Below, in pieces: positions 22,778 to 35,652 of a stretch of DNA of 64,000 nt (positions are counted from its first letter, which is position 1; every line of letters begins with the position of its first letter). Source of the DNA: Crotalaria pallida (lineage: Eukaryota; Streptophyta; Magnoliopsida; Fabales; Fabaceae); NCBI GenBank assembly GCA_037953625.1, contig CM075652.1, positions 56,413,501 to 56,477,500 of the forward strand. Reading direction: 5' to 3'. The notes below the pieces were generated by a model. That model was given only the letters and a program-made list of their open reading frames with translations. It was not told the DNA's origin and searched no databases. The position numbers were made by a program, and so were the translations under genes.

Positions 22778-24103
22778 TTATCGTGTCAGAGGGCGCTTCT
22801 CCCCTCTTTCCTTTAATATTCCTTCTTTCAGCCACTCTTCTACAAGCTCATACACCATCTCCCTAGGAATGGAAGTAGGTAACACAGGTGGGGGTTCTCT
22901 TTTCTCATATTTTCCTGGGACCGCCCTGTAATCCCTCTTCCTGTTCTTATCTTCCACAGCGTTGACATCAAAAGCTGTTTGGTCCCGGGTCCGCTTCCCT
23001 CCTTGTTTCTTCATTGCTTCTGTCACATCCAACGCTCTTGCTAACAACTCGGAGAAGGTGGTAATCTTGCTCAGAGCCAGAAATATTTGGGATCCATCTT
23101 CTATGCTTTTGATGCACCCGTAGACAAGATCTGCTTCCGGAAGCGTCTCCCTGCAACTGAGTGCCTTATCCCTGTATCTTTTTATGAAGGGTATTAAGCC
23201 TTCCCCTATCCTTTGTCTGACCCGCCCTAGATCCATCACATGGATAGTTGCCTCTTCTTCGAGAAACTTGTTGCAAAACTCCACTGTCATCTCTTCCCAA
23301 CTCCTAATAGATGCCGGACGTAGTTTGGAGTACCAAGTGAAGGCACGTCCAGTCAGAGACTTTGAAAATTCTCTAAGCCTCAAACGCAAATCCGAGTTGT
23401 GGATTCCCAAATCATCTACGTAAGTCATCAGATGCTCCCTGGCACTCCCTGTTCCGTCGAACTTTCTGAAGGCTGGGGGTGCATACCCAAGAGGGTAGCG
23501 ATAAGAAATTATGTCAGCTATAAAGGGGGGATTTAGGTTTATCACGGAATTACCCCCTTCTTTGTGTGTTTGCAGAATGCGTCTTAGCTCTACTTGTGTT
23601 ACTGGAGCGTCCTCCTCATTACTCGCGTTTTTCTTAGCTTCGAGCTCCACCCGCACCTTTTCCTTGGCCAACTCCTCCTCTCTTCGTGCCTCTTGCTCCA
23701 TCTTTGCCCTAGCTTCTGATGCTTCAGCCTCTTCTTTTGCTTTAGCGTTCTGGGCCTCTAAGTTTGCAATCATTTCAGTCAAAGCATTCTGGTTAGCTAT
23801 GATGTTGTCGAGGATGGAGGCGTCCAGAGTCACTTGCACACCAGACTCTTCTCTACTCTGAGAACTCTTTGGCTGCTTCGTATCTTCTTCTTCACGACTT
23901 TGTTCCTTTTCAGAAGCGTCCAAGAAAGGTTCTTCTTGGTCACTTTCTAGGCTGAAGATTAACCTTCTTGCTGCTTTCCCTAATGGATTGATGACTCGTG
24001 ATGCATCGAGCCCAAAGCTTCCTCCGACAGTGATCCTAGTGCCATCCTCAGCCACTCTTCTCTGAACATCTCCTGGCGTGTCTCCTTCCAGTGTTGAAGC
24101 CAT
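22778..24103 (-). pseudogene. gag: Gag of E2
   Basis: The ATG at 24103 follows the PBS by five bases. The frame upstream of it is merely open through the PBS. The protein has an acidic/Glu-rich N-terminal half with a coiled coil (about residues 110-190), then a gag core (FSKSLTGRAFTWYSKLRP, FIKRYRDKALSC). TAA at 22778-22780 ends it, but the same frame continues into a CHHC knuckle (CILHRHKGHRTVDC) at about 22710-22752. The stop is therefore probably a CAA-to-TAA mutation inside a once continuous gag-pol. Confidence 0.85.
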
Positions 24104-24107
24104 GATT

Positions 24108-24125
24108 TCCCTGGCAACGGCGCCA
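24108..24125 (-). other. Primer-binding site of E2
   Basis: The minus strand reads TGGCGCCGTTGCCAGGGA, two bases after the LTR end. This differs at one position from the tRNA-Asp-complementary site I recall for Athila-type elements. Confidence 0.8.
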
Positions 24126-24127
24126 AT

Positions 24128-24958
24128 TGTTTCTGCCAAGATTTTGTATTTCTAAAGAAAATAATACAAGGACGCAAATAAAATAATGGGTTCGTAGTCT
24201 TAGTGAAATCAGGGCCTCATTTTATTACTTTCAATGGGAGAGGAGATACAAGAGAGAAAGAGAGCGTAACTATCAAGAAATACAGCGAAAAATGATAAGG
24301 TTCATAGGACGCTCTCGGTTTCCCTCTCCCAATACTCTCTAAGGTTTTTCCTTCTCAGTTGTGTCGTTGTTGTATTTGTGTTCCTGTGTCCTGTTTCTGT
24401 TTGGCTTCCTCCTGGCTTATATCACAGTGGCCCTTGCTTTATGGGAAGCTTGCCTTGGTCATTAAGCTTGGCTTTCTCTTTGTCTAATGGACATTGTGGT
24501 CTTCCTTCCATTGCCTGCTGGTCATTGCCTTCTTCAGCCTTGGTAGGGGAGATGAACAGTACTTTTCCCTCTTTGAGTGAAATGGCATCTTCCTCCCTGG
24601 CATACCATATTTGGTACTTGAATGGAATCGCATCTTTCCTGCTTTTGGTATATCTGATGGACATGGCTGGCCAAGCGTTGGGCCCAAGGAAAAACAACTT
24701 CCCAGATCCTTATTTGGTTCCAGAAGAATGGTGTGACCTCAGGACGCTCTGACCGGAGGACGCTTTCACGTTTCTGCCATTGTTGGTGTGGAGGCTTGCT
24801 CTGGTCTTAAACAATCTTCATGGGCCACCCAAAATTCCCTCTTTTTCTACTTGCTCCCCTGTTAACGGGCTTTGTCCCAATAACTAATTATTTCTCAATC
24901 CTAAACACACTTGTTCCGTTAGGGGCCCAAGTCTAGTGATCTCCATTAGTCATTAACA
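24128..24958 (-). repeat. 5' LTR of E2 (831 bp)
   Basis: On the minus strand it starts TGTTAATGACTAATGG at 24958 and ends GGCAGAAACA at 24128. A TATA-like sequence (GATATAAGCC) lies at 24414-24423. The flanking five bases are GTTGC (24959-24963). The matching downstream duplication is not in the window. Confidence 0.8.
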
Positions 24959-27032
24959 GTTGCACATTTTGCAAAATTAGCATAAATTCGAACAAGAGTT
25001 CTTACTTCCACATATCACACAACATATAACAAGCTCCTAAATCGAGCTGTCACAACACTCTTTCTTTCTCAAAACTTATTTCATAAATGATTTCTCAAAA
25101 TAAAACAATGGTTGATTTGTGGAAAAAGGCATTTCATTAATTTATTGGACTTTATTCAAAAATCTCATGATGCCATTGCATTATTCCATTTCAAAAGATG
25201 GTACTTAACAAAATGGGGTAACATGAATGTAGAGCAATATAATCCTAGAGAGGGTACAAAACTAAAACATAAAACATCCTAGACTATTTGTCTTCACCGT
25301 TATCCTCCGCTGCGAGTGCCTCTGCGGGGTCAAACCACCATCCTCGGGTTCCTTTAATGCGGCCTCATCCTCCTCAAGCTCGTGATCCTGCTCTTTCTCC
25401 TCTTCAACTTCTAAGTACATCTCTTGATCTTCGTCATCAAAAGCCTCGTCTTGCTCTTCTTTTTCCTCTAATTCATTGTCGAAGTCTTGCTACATCATTT
25501 CTGGGTGGACATCATGATAAGTTGTTGGACCACCAGTCACTTTATCCCTTAGTGCAAATTGACATTGAAGTGTGTCAAAAACTGATCCTCTAACAGTCTG
25601 CTCTGGATCGATGATCTTCACCTCTGCTTTGCCTCTCCATACATAGCCGTCACGATTTACCTCCCAATATCCCCCTTGGGTAACCGATACCCGAAACTTT
25701 ACTTGATCTGCCATCTGTGGACATCATTATGAAAGTCCATAAGAAGAACGAAAACGGAGAGAGTCAGCGATTCAGACGGAATTAATGTCAACGATGTAGA
25801 TTTACGGCAGCCAATATACTAAGACTAACACATTACAATCATCATACAATATACACACAACATCCCAATCTCATAACTCAAGACTTGGGAATCATTCGCA
25901 TACTTAACAATAATATAACTCAAGTTTCTTGTAACATGATTTCATAGAAGAAGTTCTTATAGTTACTCAATCTCTTACTTAACAATTTCACATTATAGCA
26001 TCCGCCAAATGATATGAGGAAGAATATCATTGGGGTAACAAGTATAGTTAGTAGACATGACTACATCTCCTTCATAGTTCCAACCACCTAATTCGGAAAG
26101 CCAATGAGACGTATAGGAACCTTAACCACGCAGGCCTCGAAGTCGGAAATCAAACTGCCGAAACCAATACACGTGGCCAGTCAACAAAGTATCCGCAATG
26201 CTGCAACCACTACCGGGTCAACCGTAATGATACAAATTTTTCAAAAGCTCATCCACATCGAACATCTAGCCCCGTTAAGGTTCCTTCTCACCATTTGCAA
26301 GTTGCTCAAGAGGGCGACAATACTTCTCTAGTTCTGTAGTGCAGTCCATGCTACGACCACACTTAACCATAAAGACCCCGTCATTGTAGTCTCGGTGGTG
26401 AATTCGAGAATGGAGTGAGATGCAGCGCTGCCGCAGTAGCTGCTCATTCTATGTCGATGTTGACATATTGGTTTCTTTAATTAAGGGAAATGAATAATGC
26501 ACTTATTGTAACCGGTTTATGCATAAAAGGTCATCATGTATACGACATAGGTAGGCCTCAAATAACCGAAAATTCCGCTCCTAGTCCGACACAACTGATT
26601 CACCACTCGACGATCGGTGGGCAATCCAAACGACTATAACGGCTCACGAATATTATGACACATAATAACATTCAAGCACTATTAGTACAATTATGGCCAA
26701 GCGACCATAACTACCCATCATTGATCTCATGACACGAACCCTATAAATGTCAGGTAATGTGCCAAGGTATCGACTAACTCTAGTATCTCCTTTCATATAG
26801 CACACACCTCACCCCAAATATCTTAACTTGGGTGACGGAGTTCTCCGACTAAGGACCCATCACCCCGGTCATACATCAACAAGCCGATTTACTGATACAT
26901 GTTGGATAGTTCCCCACAACAGTGATGACCATAGTGGGAGCAACAAACCAATTCCCACCATCATAGCACCATCAACACCATTCAATTCTAATTATAAATC
27001 CTTACAAAAAATTCAAATAATGAATCTCATAC
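24959..27032. repeat. Degraded repeat related to the LTR at 30649-38143
   Basis: No credible gene. Parts of 25240-26400 align by eye, in the same orientation, with 31010-31800. Examples are CTTCACCGTTATCCTCCGCTG-like text near 25294 against CTTCATTGCTATCCTCCAC near 31065, and ATTCGGAAAGCCAATGAG near 26092 against GTTCGGAAAGCAGATGGG near 31553. A 74-residue minus-strand ORF at 25490-25714 begins at a conserved ATGRCAGATCAAGTA site in both copies, but is broken in the other copy. Confidence 0.55.
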
Positions 27033-27870
27033 TGTTAAATCAAGTGTGCAATCAAGTTTAGTTTTGATGAAGACAAAAGTGTGGTGATGAAGAACAACAT
27101 GTGTGTTGATGAAGAACAACACCATTTCATAAAGAACAAAAGCAACAAAAGCAAGAAGATAGATCAATAGAGAATCAACTATTCTCAAGCAAGCTCAAGG
27201 ATGTTCAATGATTTATAGTTATTTTAATTTTTGTTTTGAGTCCTTAGTTTGTTGGGTAGAGTTTAGAGTAAGGTAATGTGAATCTCAATCAATTAATAAT
27301 GGTGATCAAATTAATCTTGAGTTTTTCACTTAACCAAATCGATATGTGGCTTAAAGGTTTTTGGGAAAAGGTTTAAATATGTGAAAACAAGTTTGTATAA
27401 AAGTTTTCCAGCCATTAATCGATTAACAAACTAGCTAATCGATTAACATGGATTAAGTCTTCAAACACTAATCAATAAGGACATGAGCTAATCGATTAAT
27501 AGTTTTCAAATGTCAGGGGTTAATCGATTAACCACCTGGCTAATCGATTAACACGTGTAGACTGAATTTTTTAAAATTGTTCTATGAGTTGGAAAAATCA
27601 GTTTTTGTGTTTTCTATTGCTTATCGGTATTCTATATAAACCTTTCTTTACACATTAGAAACATAACTTACAAGAACTTACACACTTTTACAAATAAACA
27701 GTCACACATTCTCTCTCAAACAAGAAAAGATCAAAGCTATTCTTTTTCATCTTTGTGATTATCTTTTCTACAAAAGTTTAGAATCCCAATTTCATTTTGT
27801 TCATTATTCTTGATTGAGATTTTTAGGTTTTGAGTTTCATTGAGTTGTATTCTTTGCAATTGAGGCAAAC

Positions 27871-30412
27871 AGTAACATTCCGAATTTTTATTCCAAGCTT
27901 AATTAAATCGAATCTGAGTTAAGCTAATGATAATCAAAAGAGTGAGTTGGGATTTAGTGAAGCAATCACGGCCAAAGTGTGTATAGGGGTTAAGGGGAAT
28001 GCCTTAGCGTTAGAAACCATCAAAATATGAAAATTTGGTGATGTAATCGATTACCTTGGGGGAGGTAATCGATTACCAACATTCTGTGAGAAGCCCTAAT
28101 TTTGAATTCAGGAAAGTAATCGATTACTTTGGGAAAAGTAATCGATTATCAAGCTTCTGTGAGGAATTAAATAGTTGACGATATAAGGGGGTAATCGATT
28201 ACTTTATAGGGTAATCGATTACCAGCACGTGTTTCGTGAAAAAATACGAAACTTGGGGACCACTCATTTGTGGCTTCCTCAAGAAGCCACTCAATAAGGA
28301 CCACATATTCATTTCTTTCATGGAATGGAAAGAAAAAAAGGCAAGACAACAACAACACACAACACACACACACACACTTCTCATCATCTTCTTCACTTTC
28401 TCTCTTTGGTTTCAAGAGCAAAACTTCATCATCAACATCATCTAAACCCTAGAAAATCAAGAACATCATCTTCATCATCAAACCCTAGCAAGGAACAAGA
28501 ACCATATCACTTCCCCTTCCCTCCTATATCACAAGCATATCATCATCATCTCCCTTAGATTTTCTTGAGCTCCATTGCTATGGAAAATCAAGCACACACA
28601 TGCCTCCTCCTCAAGAGCATGTAAAGTCAAGCTCACTTCTTCCTTCACAATCTCCTCTCGACAAAGTTCCTCTCCATCTCTTTGTTGCTTGGCTAAGACG
28701 TCTCAAGCGGTTCAAGGGTTTAAGGCTTTAAGAGCTAGGCAAAGGAAAAGCTAGAGTCAAAGGTTCCTTATCACTTATCACCTTCGAGGTAAGGAAGGGG
28801 TATTACCCTTATTTAGAAGGTAGGTTCTAGGGTGATTATAGTGGTGGATAAGGTTAGAAGGGTATATGTATCAAGATGTAGATTAAGAAACCCTAGGGTA
28901 GTGGAGGATGATAATGAATTAAATGTGATAATAAACAAGAGGAACTCAATTATGATGTAGATATTATATGTTGCTATGTTTTGTTTTGAAAGATGATGTG
29001 CATGTTGATGTGTATGAATAGCTGATGAATGATTGCTTAGAATAACTTAGAGATTATTTGGTAACCCTGGATAGAGAAAGAACTATAAATACAAGATGCT
29101 AAATGTGTAATATTTGGATGGTGTTGTTGGTGTTGATATGTTTAAGTAAGTGGGGGTATTAGGATAGTAAATGAATAAAATGGAAATGGTTGTGAAGATG
29201 ATATATATATGTGTAGGTTTAATTTGTTACTATATAGGAAAATGATTGTGGCCATCGAGGGCCTGAATAACTGTCGCGTTGACTAATGATCCGTGTGGGT
29301 GACACCGTCCCATTAGGCGAAATGCACTGTTAGGTTGAAATGCCCCTAGGTGGAAATGCCCATTAGGTGGAAAGGCCCTTTAGGTGGAAAGGCCCTTCAG
29401 GTGAAAATGGCCTTCAGGTGGAAATGCCCATTAGGTGGAAAATCCCGTTAGGTGAAGGGTGACCCCACGGATCATTATGCGCCATTAAAAGGATTTAAAG
29501 ATTTGTAGGATGAAGATAATGGTGATCGTGTGTTTGCATGGATTGTGTTATCATGTTTGAATGACTAGTAAATGTATGAAAGTCCTAATGGGTGTGGTCC
29601 TAATGGGTGGGAAATTCGTGATGGGTGGATAAACTTTTGTTGGGTGGGATTCTCCTAATGGGTAGAAACTTCCTAGTGGGTGTAAATACCTGACATGTGC
29701 GATAGACCTAATGCGAAAATAGAATAAAATGAAAAGCAAAGAAAGTAAGTGATAATATAGATAGGAATATGAATGTGATCGTGTGAGGAAGTACTATGTT
29801 ATAAGTGCATTAGGCTTAGTTTATTACTATAGCTCTTTAGAAACTATTTTCTAAGTACTTTGTAATGCTCACCTCCTTGCTGTTTTTACACAGGTACTGA
29901 GACTGAGCATACACCCTTGCAGGCCGAGCAGGAGTACTCTCTCGTCCAGGGAGAGTAGGTTATATTTTGTAGGGCATGATGTATGTCCTGGGCCACACTT
30001 TTTGGGTTAAAATGATGTACTGACTTTTGTTGTAAAAATGTAATTATATGTGTTCGCCTGACCCAGGACTACTTTATATTGTGGGTAAAGTATTTGTCTT
30101 TTGGGAATCAAACTAATCCAAAATTTGTAAATATTTTCTGAACCGAAGTGAATGTACACAAGCACTAATGCACTATGCCTTGCTGGCTGTCTGGATTATA
30201 TAAATGTTGTTTATAACAGGTATTCAGGAAAACACAGATTTTTGGGAATGTCCCTAAAACAAAGGAAACTCCGTCCAATTTTGTGGAGATTTTCATAAGA
30301 AAGTAATGTAACCAAGAGTTTTAATGAGTAACTAAGAGTATTTAAAAGAAGTTTTTAAGTAACCAATTACTAATCGGGGTAATTAGTGTATCAATTAAGG
30401 TAGGGTGTTACA
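27871..30412 (+). repeat. Solo LTR-like insertion, 2.5 kb
   Basis: It is flanked by the perfect 5-bp duplication CAAAC (27866-27870 and 30413-30417). It ends GGTAGGGTGTTACA and begins AGTAACATTCC, so the first base of the expected TG is changed. It has no coding potential and holds the 28.0-28.2 kb TAATCGATTA cluster, a CA microsatellite (about 28357-28377) and two minisatellite stretches. The GGGTGTTACA end resembles legume chromovirus (Tekay/Del-like) LTRs, but this label is tentative. Confidence 0.7.
29325..29705 (+). repeat. Two degenerate minisatellites in the 2.5-kb LTR
   Basis: At 29325-29455 a unit of 16-17 bases, close to TTAGGTGGAAATGCCC, is repeated about eight times. At 29580-29700 a second degenerate unit, close to CCTAATGGGTGGGAAATT, is repeated about six times. 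The short minus-strand ORF across the latter is an artefact of the repeat. Confidence 0.75.
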
Positions 30413-31972
30413 CAAACACTTCTACTACAACAACTATAAGAAGAAGAAGTCTTGGTGTAAGGTATCATCAAGCAAGTGAGAAGTCTTGGTGTGGGGCATC
30501 ATCAAGATTTGAAGAAGAGTGGTGAGGTATCCACTTGGATAGAGAAAAAAATCTAAGATGTTCTTAGTCTTGAAATATGTTCTTTCAAGTTGAGGATTAG
30601 AAGATCAAATGGTTACATACAAGGGTGAGGTATCTCTTGGAGGCTATCTGTAACACCCCAATTTGGAACTTAGAATTTTCACTAAAAATTTGCGCCATTT
30701 TTTTCTATAACATTTACCAAAATCCGTTCATTTTATTTCTTTTACAAAAAGGTTTTCATAATACTATTCAAGTTACTTGGTTTTCAAAATATTTGCAACA
30801 TAAAATTCTTTTTCCAAAAAGAGATGTTACCAACACATTTCTAAAAACTTATTTTCTTAACGCCATATTTATTCGATGGTTAACTTGCGGAAACATTTAA
30901 TTATTTTTTGAACTTGATACGTAACCAAAAGAACTTCTTTTATTTCTTTCAAAATGATCCTTTATTACAACGGGGGTTACATCGGGATAGAGTAATCATG
31001 TCCTAATCACCTTAAGATAGGGTACAAAACAAAGACTACTATACTATCCTCGATTACTAGTCTTCATTGCTATCCTCCACCACAAGTGTCTGAGAGATTC
31101 CTCGGTTACCGCTTCTGCTTCCTCCTCCTATGGGCACCATCTCACGATCCACTTGCAACTTGAGCAACCAATACTCGAACTTCTACTTGATCTGTCATCT
31201 ATGAACATTGTCCCCCAATGTCCACAAGAAAAGGGAATAGAGAGAGTAAGCACTTCCGAACGATATTATCGTCGACGGCGTGGGCTTACCATAGGGGAAT
31301 ATTAAGACCATACAATATATACATCACTATTACCATTACCATATGAATAACTTCAGTTAATTACCATAAATCCTTTCCCAGAAAAGGTACGCCTCTTAAA
31401 AACCATAACCGTTATATTTAATTATCTTTAGGTTCTAAGTTTCAACGTCACAACCATCGATAAATCAAAAGGGGGTACCGTTACCGAGGTTCAAGGGATG
31501 GATAGTACACACGTTACAATCTCCTCCACCAGTCCAACCATATCCTAGTTCGGAAAGCAGATGGGACGCACAGGAACCCTAACCACGCTGGCATCGAAGT
31601 CGCAAAACAACAGGCTGAAACCAACCTCCTTGCGGTCAGCAAAATTACAAATACATTTTACAAAAAGGAGTCCAAAATAAGCAGAGCTTCTAGCCTCGTT
31701 CGGGTTCCCTCTCACCATCTATGATTTGCTTAAGGGGGCGACAACACTTTCTTTAGTTGCGCATGCAGTCCTCGCCACGACACTAACTTTGGTCATTGTA
31801 GCATTCGTCCCGCCTAGAGAAGCGCTCAAGGCTTCTTGACGTTCACCGTCCTTGCCCTCCCCTATCACAATCACCACTTGAAGAGACACCAACCTCCAAG
31901 CATACGGTATCTTTCCTCTCCACTACTTCACTCTCAACGCAAGGTTTAGAAAAGGGGTTCCTAAGTCTTTTA

Positions 31973-33630
31973 TGTAGAAAACCACAATTGGTGGATGAAA
32001 TTACTAGGAGACAATAGGAGAACACCTAGAAGGGGGGGTTGAATAGGTGTTTAAGAAACCTTGAAAGATTTTCGAAAGAAATGAATCGAAACAATTAAAA
32101 CGAATGATTTTTACAAAAGTTTCAGCCCTTAATCGATTAAGCAAGGCTGTTAATCGATTAACCCTTGAAAAACACAAGTTAATCGATTAATCAAACAGGT
32201 TAATCGATTAGTGCCTGAAAGCTTGCTTTTGGTTAATCGATTAACACCTTAATTTAATCGATTAATCACTGTTAAAACTGAAAAATCACTTTTCAATCGA
32301 ATACGAAAATCAATCAATTAACACATATGATCAAAGATAAAGCGGAATTGATTAACACCAATATTCTTATTGATTACCTAGGTTATGAAAATGATTTTCC
32401 CAAAATCAATTTGCACAATTAAGATTCAATTCAATCATTTATGAAAAATCAATCTTTTCTAGGTTTTCAACCAAGAACACAATGAATTGACAAGAATGTA
32501 AAGAGTTAAGGGTATAGAGATATTGCACAATGATTTATCCTGGTTCACTCTCATCCACTTGAGAGCTACATCCAGTCCCCTCTTCAACCAAGAGAGATTC
32601 TTCACTATGAGGAATTAGAGTTCTCAAATTACAAGTAAATGCCTCTCAAGACTCCCTTCTTGATAGCCTCCAAGAGATACCACACTCTTGTCTTGCAACC
32701 CTATTGAATCTAATCTAACCTCTTCCCTTGCTTGTTGATATCCCCACAACAAGTCTTCCAAATGCTTGATGATACCTCACACCAAGGCTTCCAAATGCTT
32801 GTCAACACAACAAGACTTCCAAGACTTCTTTTGCTTGATGAACAACCACCAAGTCTTCCTTTGTTGTAGATAGCTTGCCTTCTTTGCAATGATTACAACT
32901 CAAATGAAAACAATAACAATCCTATGAATCTCTTTTAAGAACTATGAAAATATCAACATGAGAGATTCAAAGATTCTTGATCAAAGAATGTAAAAGTTGA
33001 AAGCTTTGATCTATGAAAGTGAGAGAGAATAGTGTGGCTTTGATCTATGTAAAATTGATATGAAAATGATGTTAGTTTGTTCTGATGATTCACAAAGGTT
33101 AGGAAAAGGTTTATATAGAATACCCAAAAGTTAGGAAACTTAAAAACTGATTTTGAGAAGTTAAAAACGTATTTTAAAAATCAGTTTTACAGGTGTTAAT
33201 CGATTAACACATGGCTTAATCGATTAACCACTGTAACATGTGTATGTTAATCGATTAACCTGATCATTAATCGATTAGCCACTGTTAAATTCAATTAAAA
33301 ACTTGTTTTCTCAAATCTAAACCTTTCCTTTAAAACCTTTAAGCCACCTATTGATTTTAGGTTAAGTGAATACTCAAATTATGATATAATCATGCACTTC
33401 ATAGAGATTCACTACCCTCTAAAGACTCTACCCAAACTCATCAAAATAAAAGACTCAAACTAAAGATATTACAATTATACACAAATTGAATCTTCATGAG
33501 CTTGCTCTCTCTTCATCATTTGTTGTTTGTTGTTGATTGATGAACTTCTTCATACTTGAGCTTGATCAGTACCTTTGTAGCTTGTTCAAAACCGTTTGTC
33601 ATTATCAAAACATTCTCACTGGATCTAACA
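31973..33630 (-). repeat. Solo LTR (1658 bp), inverse copy of the family at 27033-38755
   Basis: On the minus strand it begins TGTTAGATCCAGTGAGAATG at 33630 and ends GTGGTTTTCTACA at 31973. The duplication TTTTA is perfect (31968-31972 and 33631-33635). It holds two TAATCGATTA clusters (33198-33277 and 32130-32264), placed as in the other copy. Confidence 0.85.
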
Positions 33631-35121
33631 TTTTAAGTCATCGAAGGGTTTTACTAAGTTAAACATTCCTAATTGTGGTCGACCCATTCTAAGCCACACT
33701 TCTAACGGGTCTCGACCTCTAAGGGATTAACCTATCACAGGCGTTTCCAAATCACAGGAAAACCGAGCTCACAACCACGGCGTTCCATTCACGTGGCCGG
33801 CAAAACTTAACGATCAAGCATGTCACCATGATAGTGCGATCAGGGGATAACATTATAAACTTTCATAAATTTTCGTAACGATTCCATACCAATTCCTTAA
33901 ACCATAAAGCCTTTTAATCAATCCCCAAAAATTCTCCAACATAACATCATATGAATCAATTATTTTCCAATAACAGGTTTATATAACATATACGCCAGAC
34001 ATGTTATCATTAACAATTTAGTATTATAATCGATTCAGCATCATAATAAAACATAATATACAACACATACAATTATATTCGAGGGATCGTTGTTTTCGTA
34101 TGAACGGCGGAACACACACACAATTGCCGTTCTACTACTCACCCGATAGATCCCTAGTTCCGACCTTTGAGATGATACGGAACGTCCTAACATTACCCTA
34201 CATGCCACTATGTTTTAAGAAGGCTTCTCTCTCACCTTGAAGTGAAGCTAAGAAATTAGGGTCCTCTTGAATCGAATTTGCGTCACGTGATTCCAAACGA
34301 GAACCTTTAACAATTTGATACACATAATCCAAATAACAAATCAATTTTAAACAAATTATTAAAAGAACATTTTACAAATCGAAAACACTTAGTATCTATA
34401 AAAATACAAAACAATATCAGTAGCTTAAAACCTCTTTGAAAATAAAAACAGATTACTGCACTAGAAAAATCACTTTTTCTTTTAGCTTTTTAAATCATGA
34501 AAACCTTTTCTAAAAATAATATAACTTTTAGAACTTAATTATCACCTTTCAAAAATAAATTCTAAAACATCACTTACTCAAAAACTCATTTCTAAATACC
34601 TTATAACAACTACCATTTACAGACAAATCATACAGCAGGATTTAAAATAATTTGCTTTGATGCAACCTTAAAACCAATTTAAGCAGTAAATAAAAATCAC
34701 ATAACCACACTACAAACACACCTAATTCATATAAAACATAACTCATGCATTCAAGCTAAAAATATATTTTTCTAAAGTTGATGAAATTTTAATTACAAGT
34801 TCTAAACAGAATAGAAAAAATTATACTTTACACATCAGTGCATTCAGGCAACTAAATTCTTAACACATAAAATCATATATTTCATCAAGTCAAACAATTT
34901 ACTAAACCATTAGAACATTTAAGCATACATTCACACAATTACTTCCATAATTTCTTTTAAACTCTATATGCTTATACTAAAGATCTTAACATAAAATTCA
35001 CATACTAATTCATTCAAGATCAATTTCTATTGTTGATGCAACAAATCTATACTTTTGGACCGCATATACTACAAGTCTTAAAAATTACTTTTCTCACAAT
35101 TGGTTTATCAAAAAGACATGC

Positions 35122-35652
35122 TGTGATGTCCTAGACGGTGAGGTCCTCCAAGGGTTAAGGAAGAAGACCTTCAAAGGAGCCTCTGTCTAGGGTTTCTGTG
35201 TGATGTTTGGTGGGAGTCCTCAAGTGGTTAAAGAGAAAGCCAAGAAGTAACCCTAATCACTGGTGTGTGAGGGTGATAATTAGGGTTAGAGGACGTACCT
35301 GAGCCCCATGTAGTACGGAGCTACTTATAGGGGAGAGCTGGTTGCCCTAATGGGCTTGCTTGAGGCCCAAGTAGGGCCAGCCTGTACTGAGCTATGAGTG
35401 GATGAGTTGTCCTTGTGGATAAGGTGAGACACGTCATTCTGTCCTTGGTGTCGTACTCTGAGGGAGGCGTCGGACTCTGGGAGGTGTCGGACAAGGAGGT
35501 CGGACCTTGATAGGAGCATGAGGTCGGCCCATGTCTGATGTCTGTTCGGCCGTTGAGCTTTGAGCTAGGCCAAGCATACAGAGGACTTCCTGAAGGGCCC
35601 TTAGGTCCTTAGTGAGGGTTGTGTGGAGCTCGGCTAGGCCGAGTCCACCACA
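35122..35652 (-). repeat. Solo LTR of the E4 family (531 bp)
   Basis: The minus strand starts TGTGGTGGACTCGGC... from 35652 and ends CTAGGACATCACA at 35122, matching the E4 LTR end to end with small differences. The perfect duplication CATGC lies at 35117-35121 and 35653-35657. Unequal or intra-element recombination has removed the rest. Confidence 0.92.

Larger units (their letters stand above)
4847..24958 (-). mobile_element. E2: decayed Tat-lineage Ty3-gypsy element carrying nested insertions
   Basis: On the minus strand: LTR 24128-24958, PBS 24108-24125, gag, protease, RT/RNase H, second RNase H, integrase (to 18001), a tandem-repeat 3' region, then an ORF on the opposite strand (4847-16900). 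This order, with a duplicate archaeal-type RNase H and an antisense ORF downstream of integrase, fits the Tat lineage. The 3' LTR is not in the window. E1 interrupts the element at 4846 and E3 at 5750/16435. Many stops and at least one frameshift show that it is dead. Confidence 0.75.

Noticed and set aside
25490..25714. 74-residue minus-strand ORF as a gene
   Set aside because: It lies in a degraded LTR-like repeat, and the related copy near 31190 has lost the frame.
28167..28558. Several overlapping short ORFs near a CA repeat
   Set aside because: Microsatellite-driven frames inside a solo LTR.
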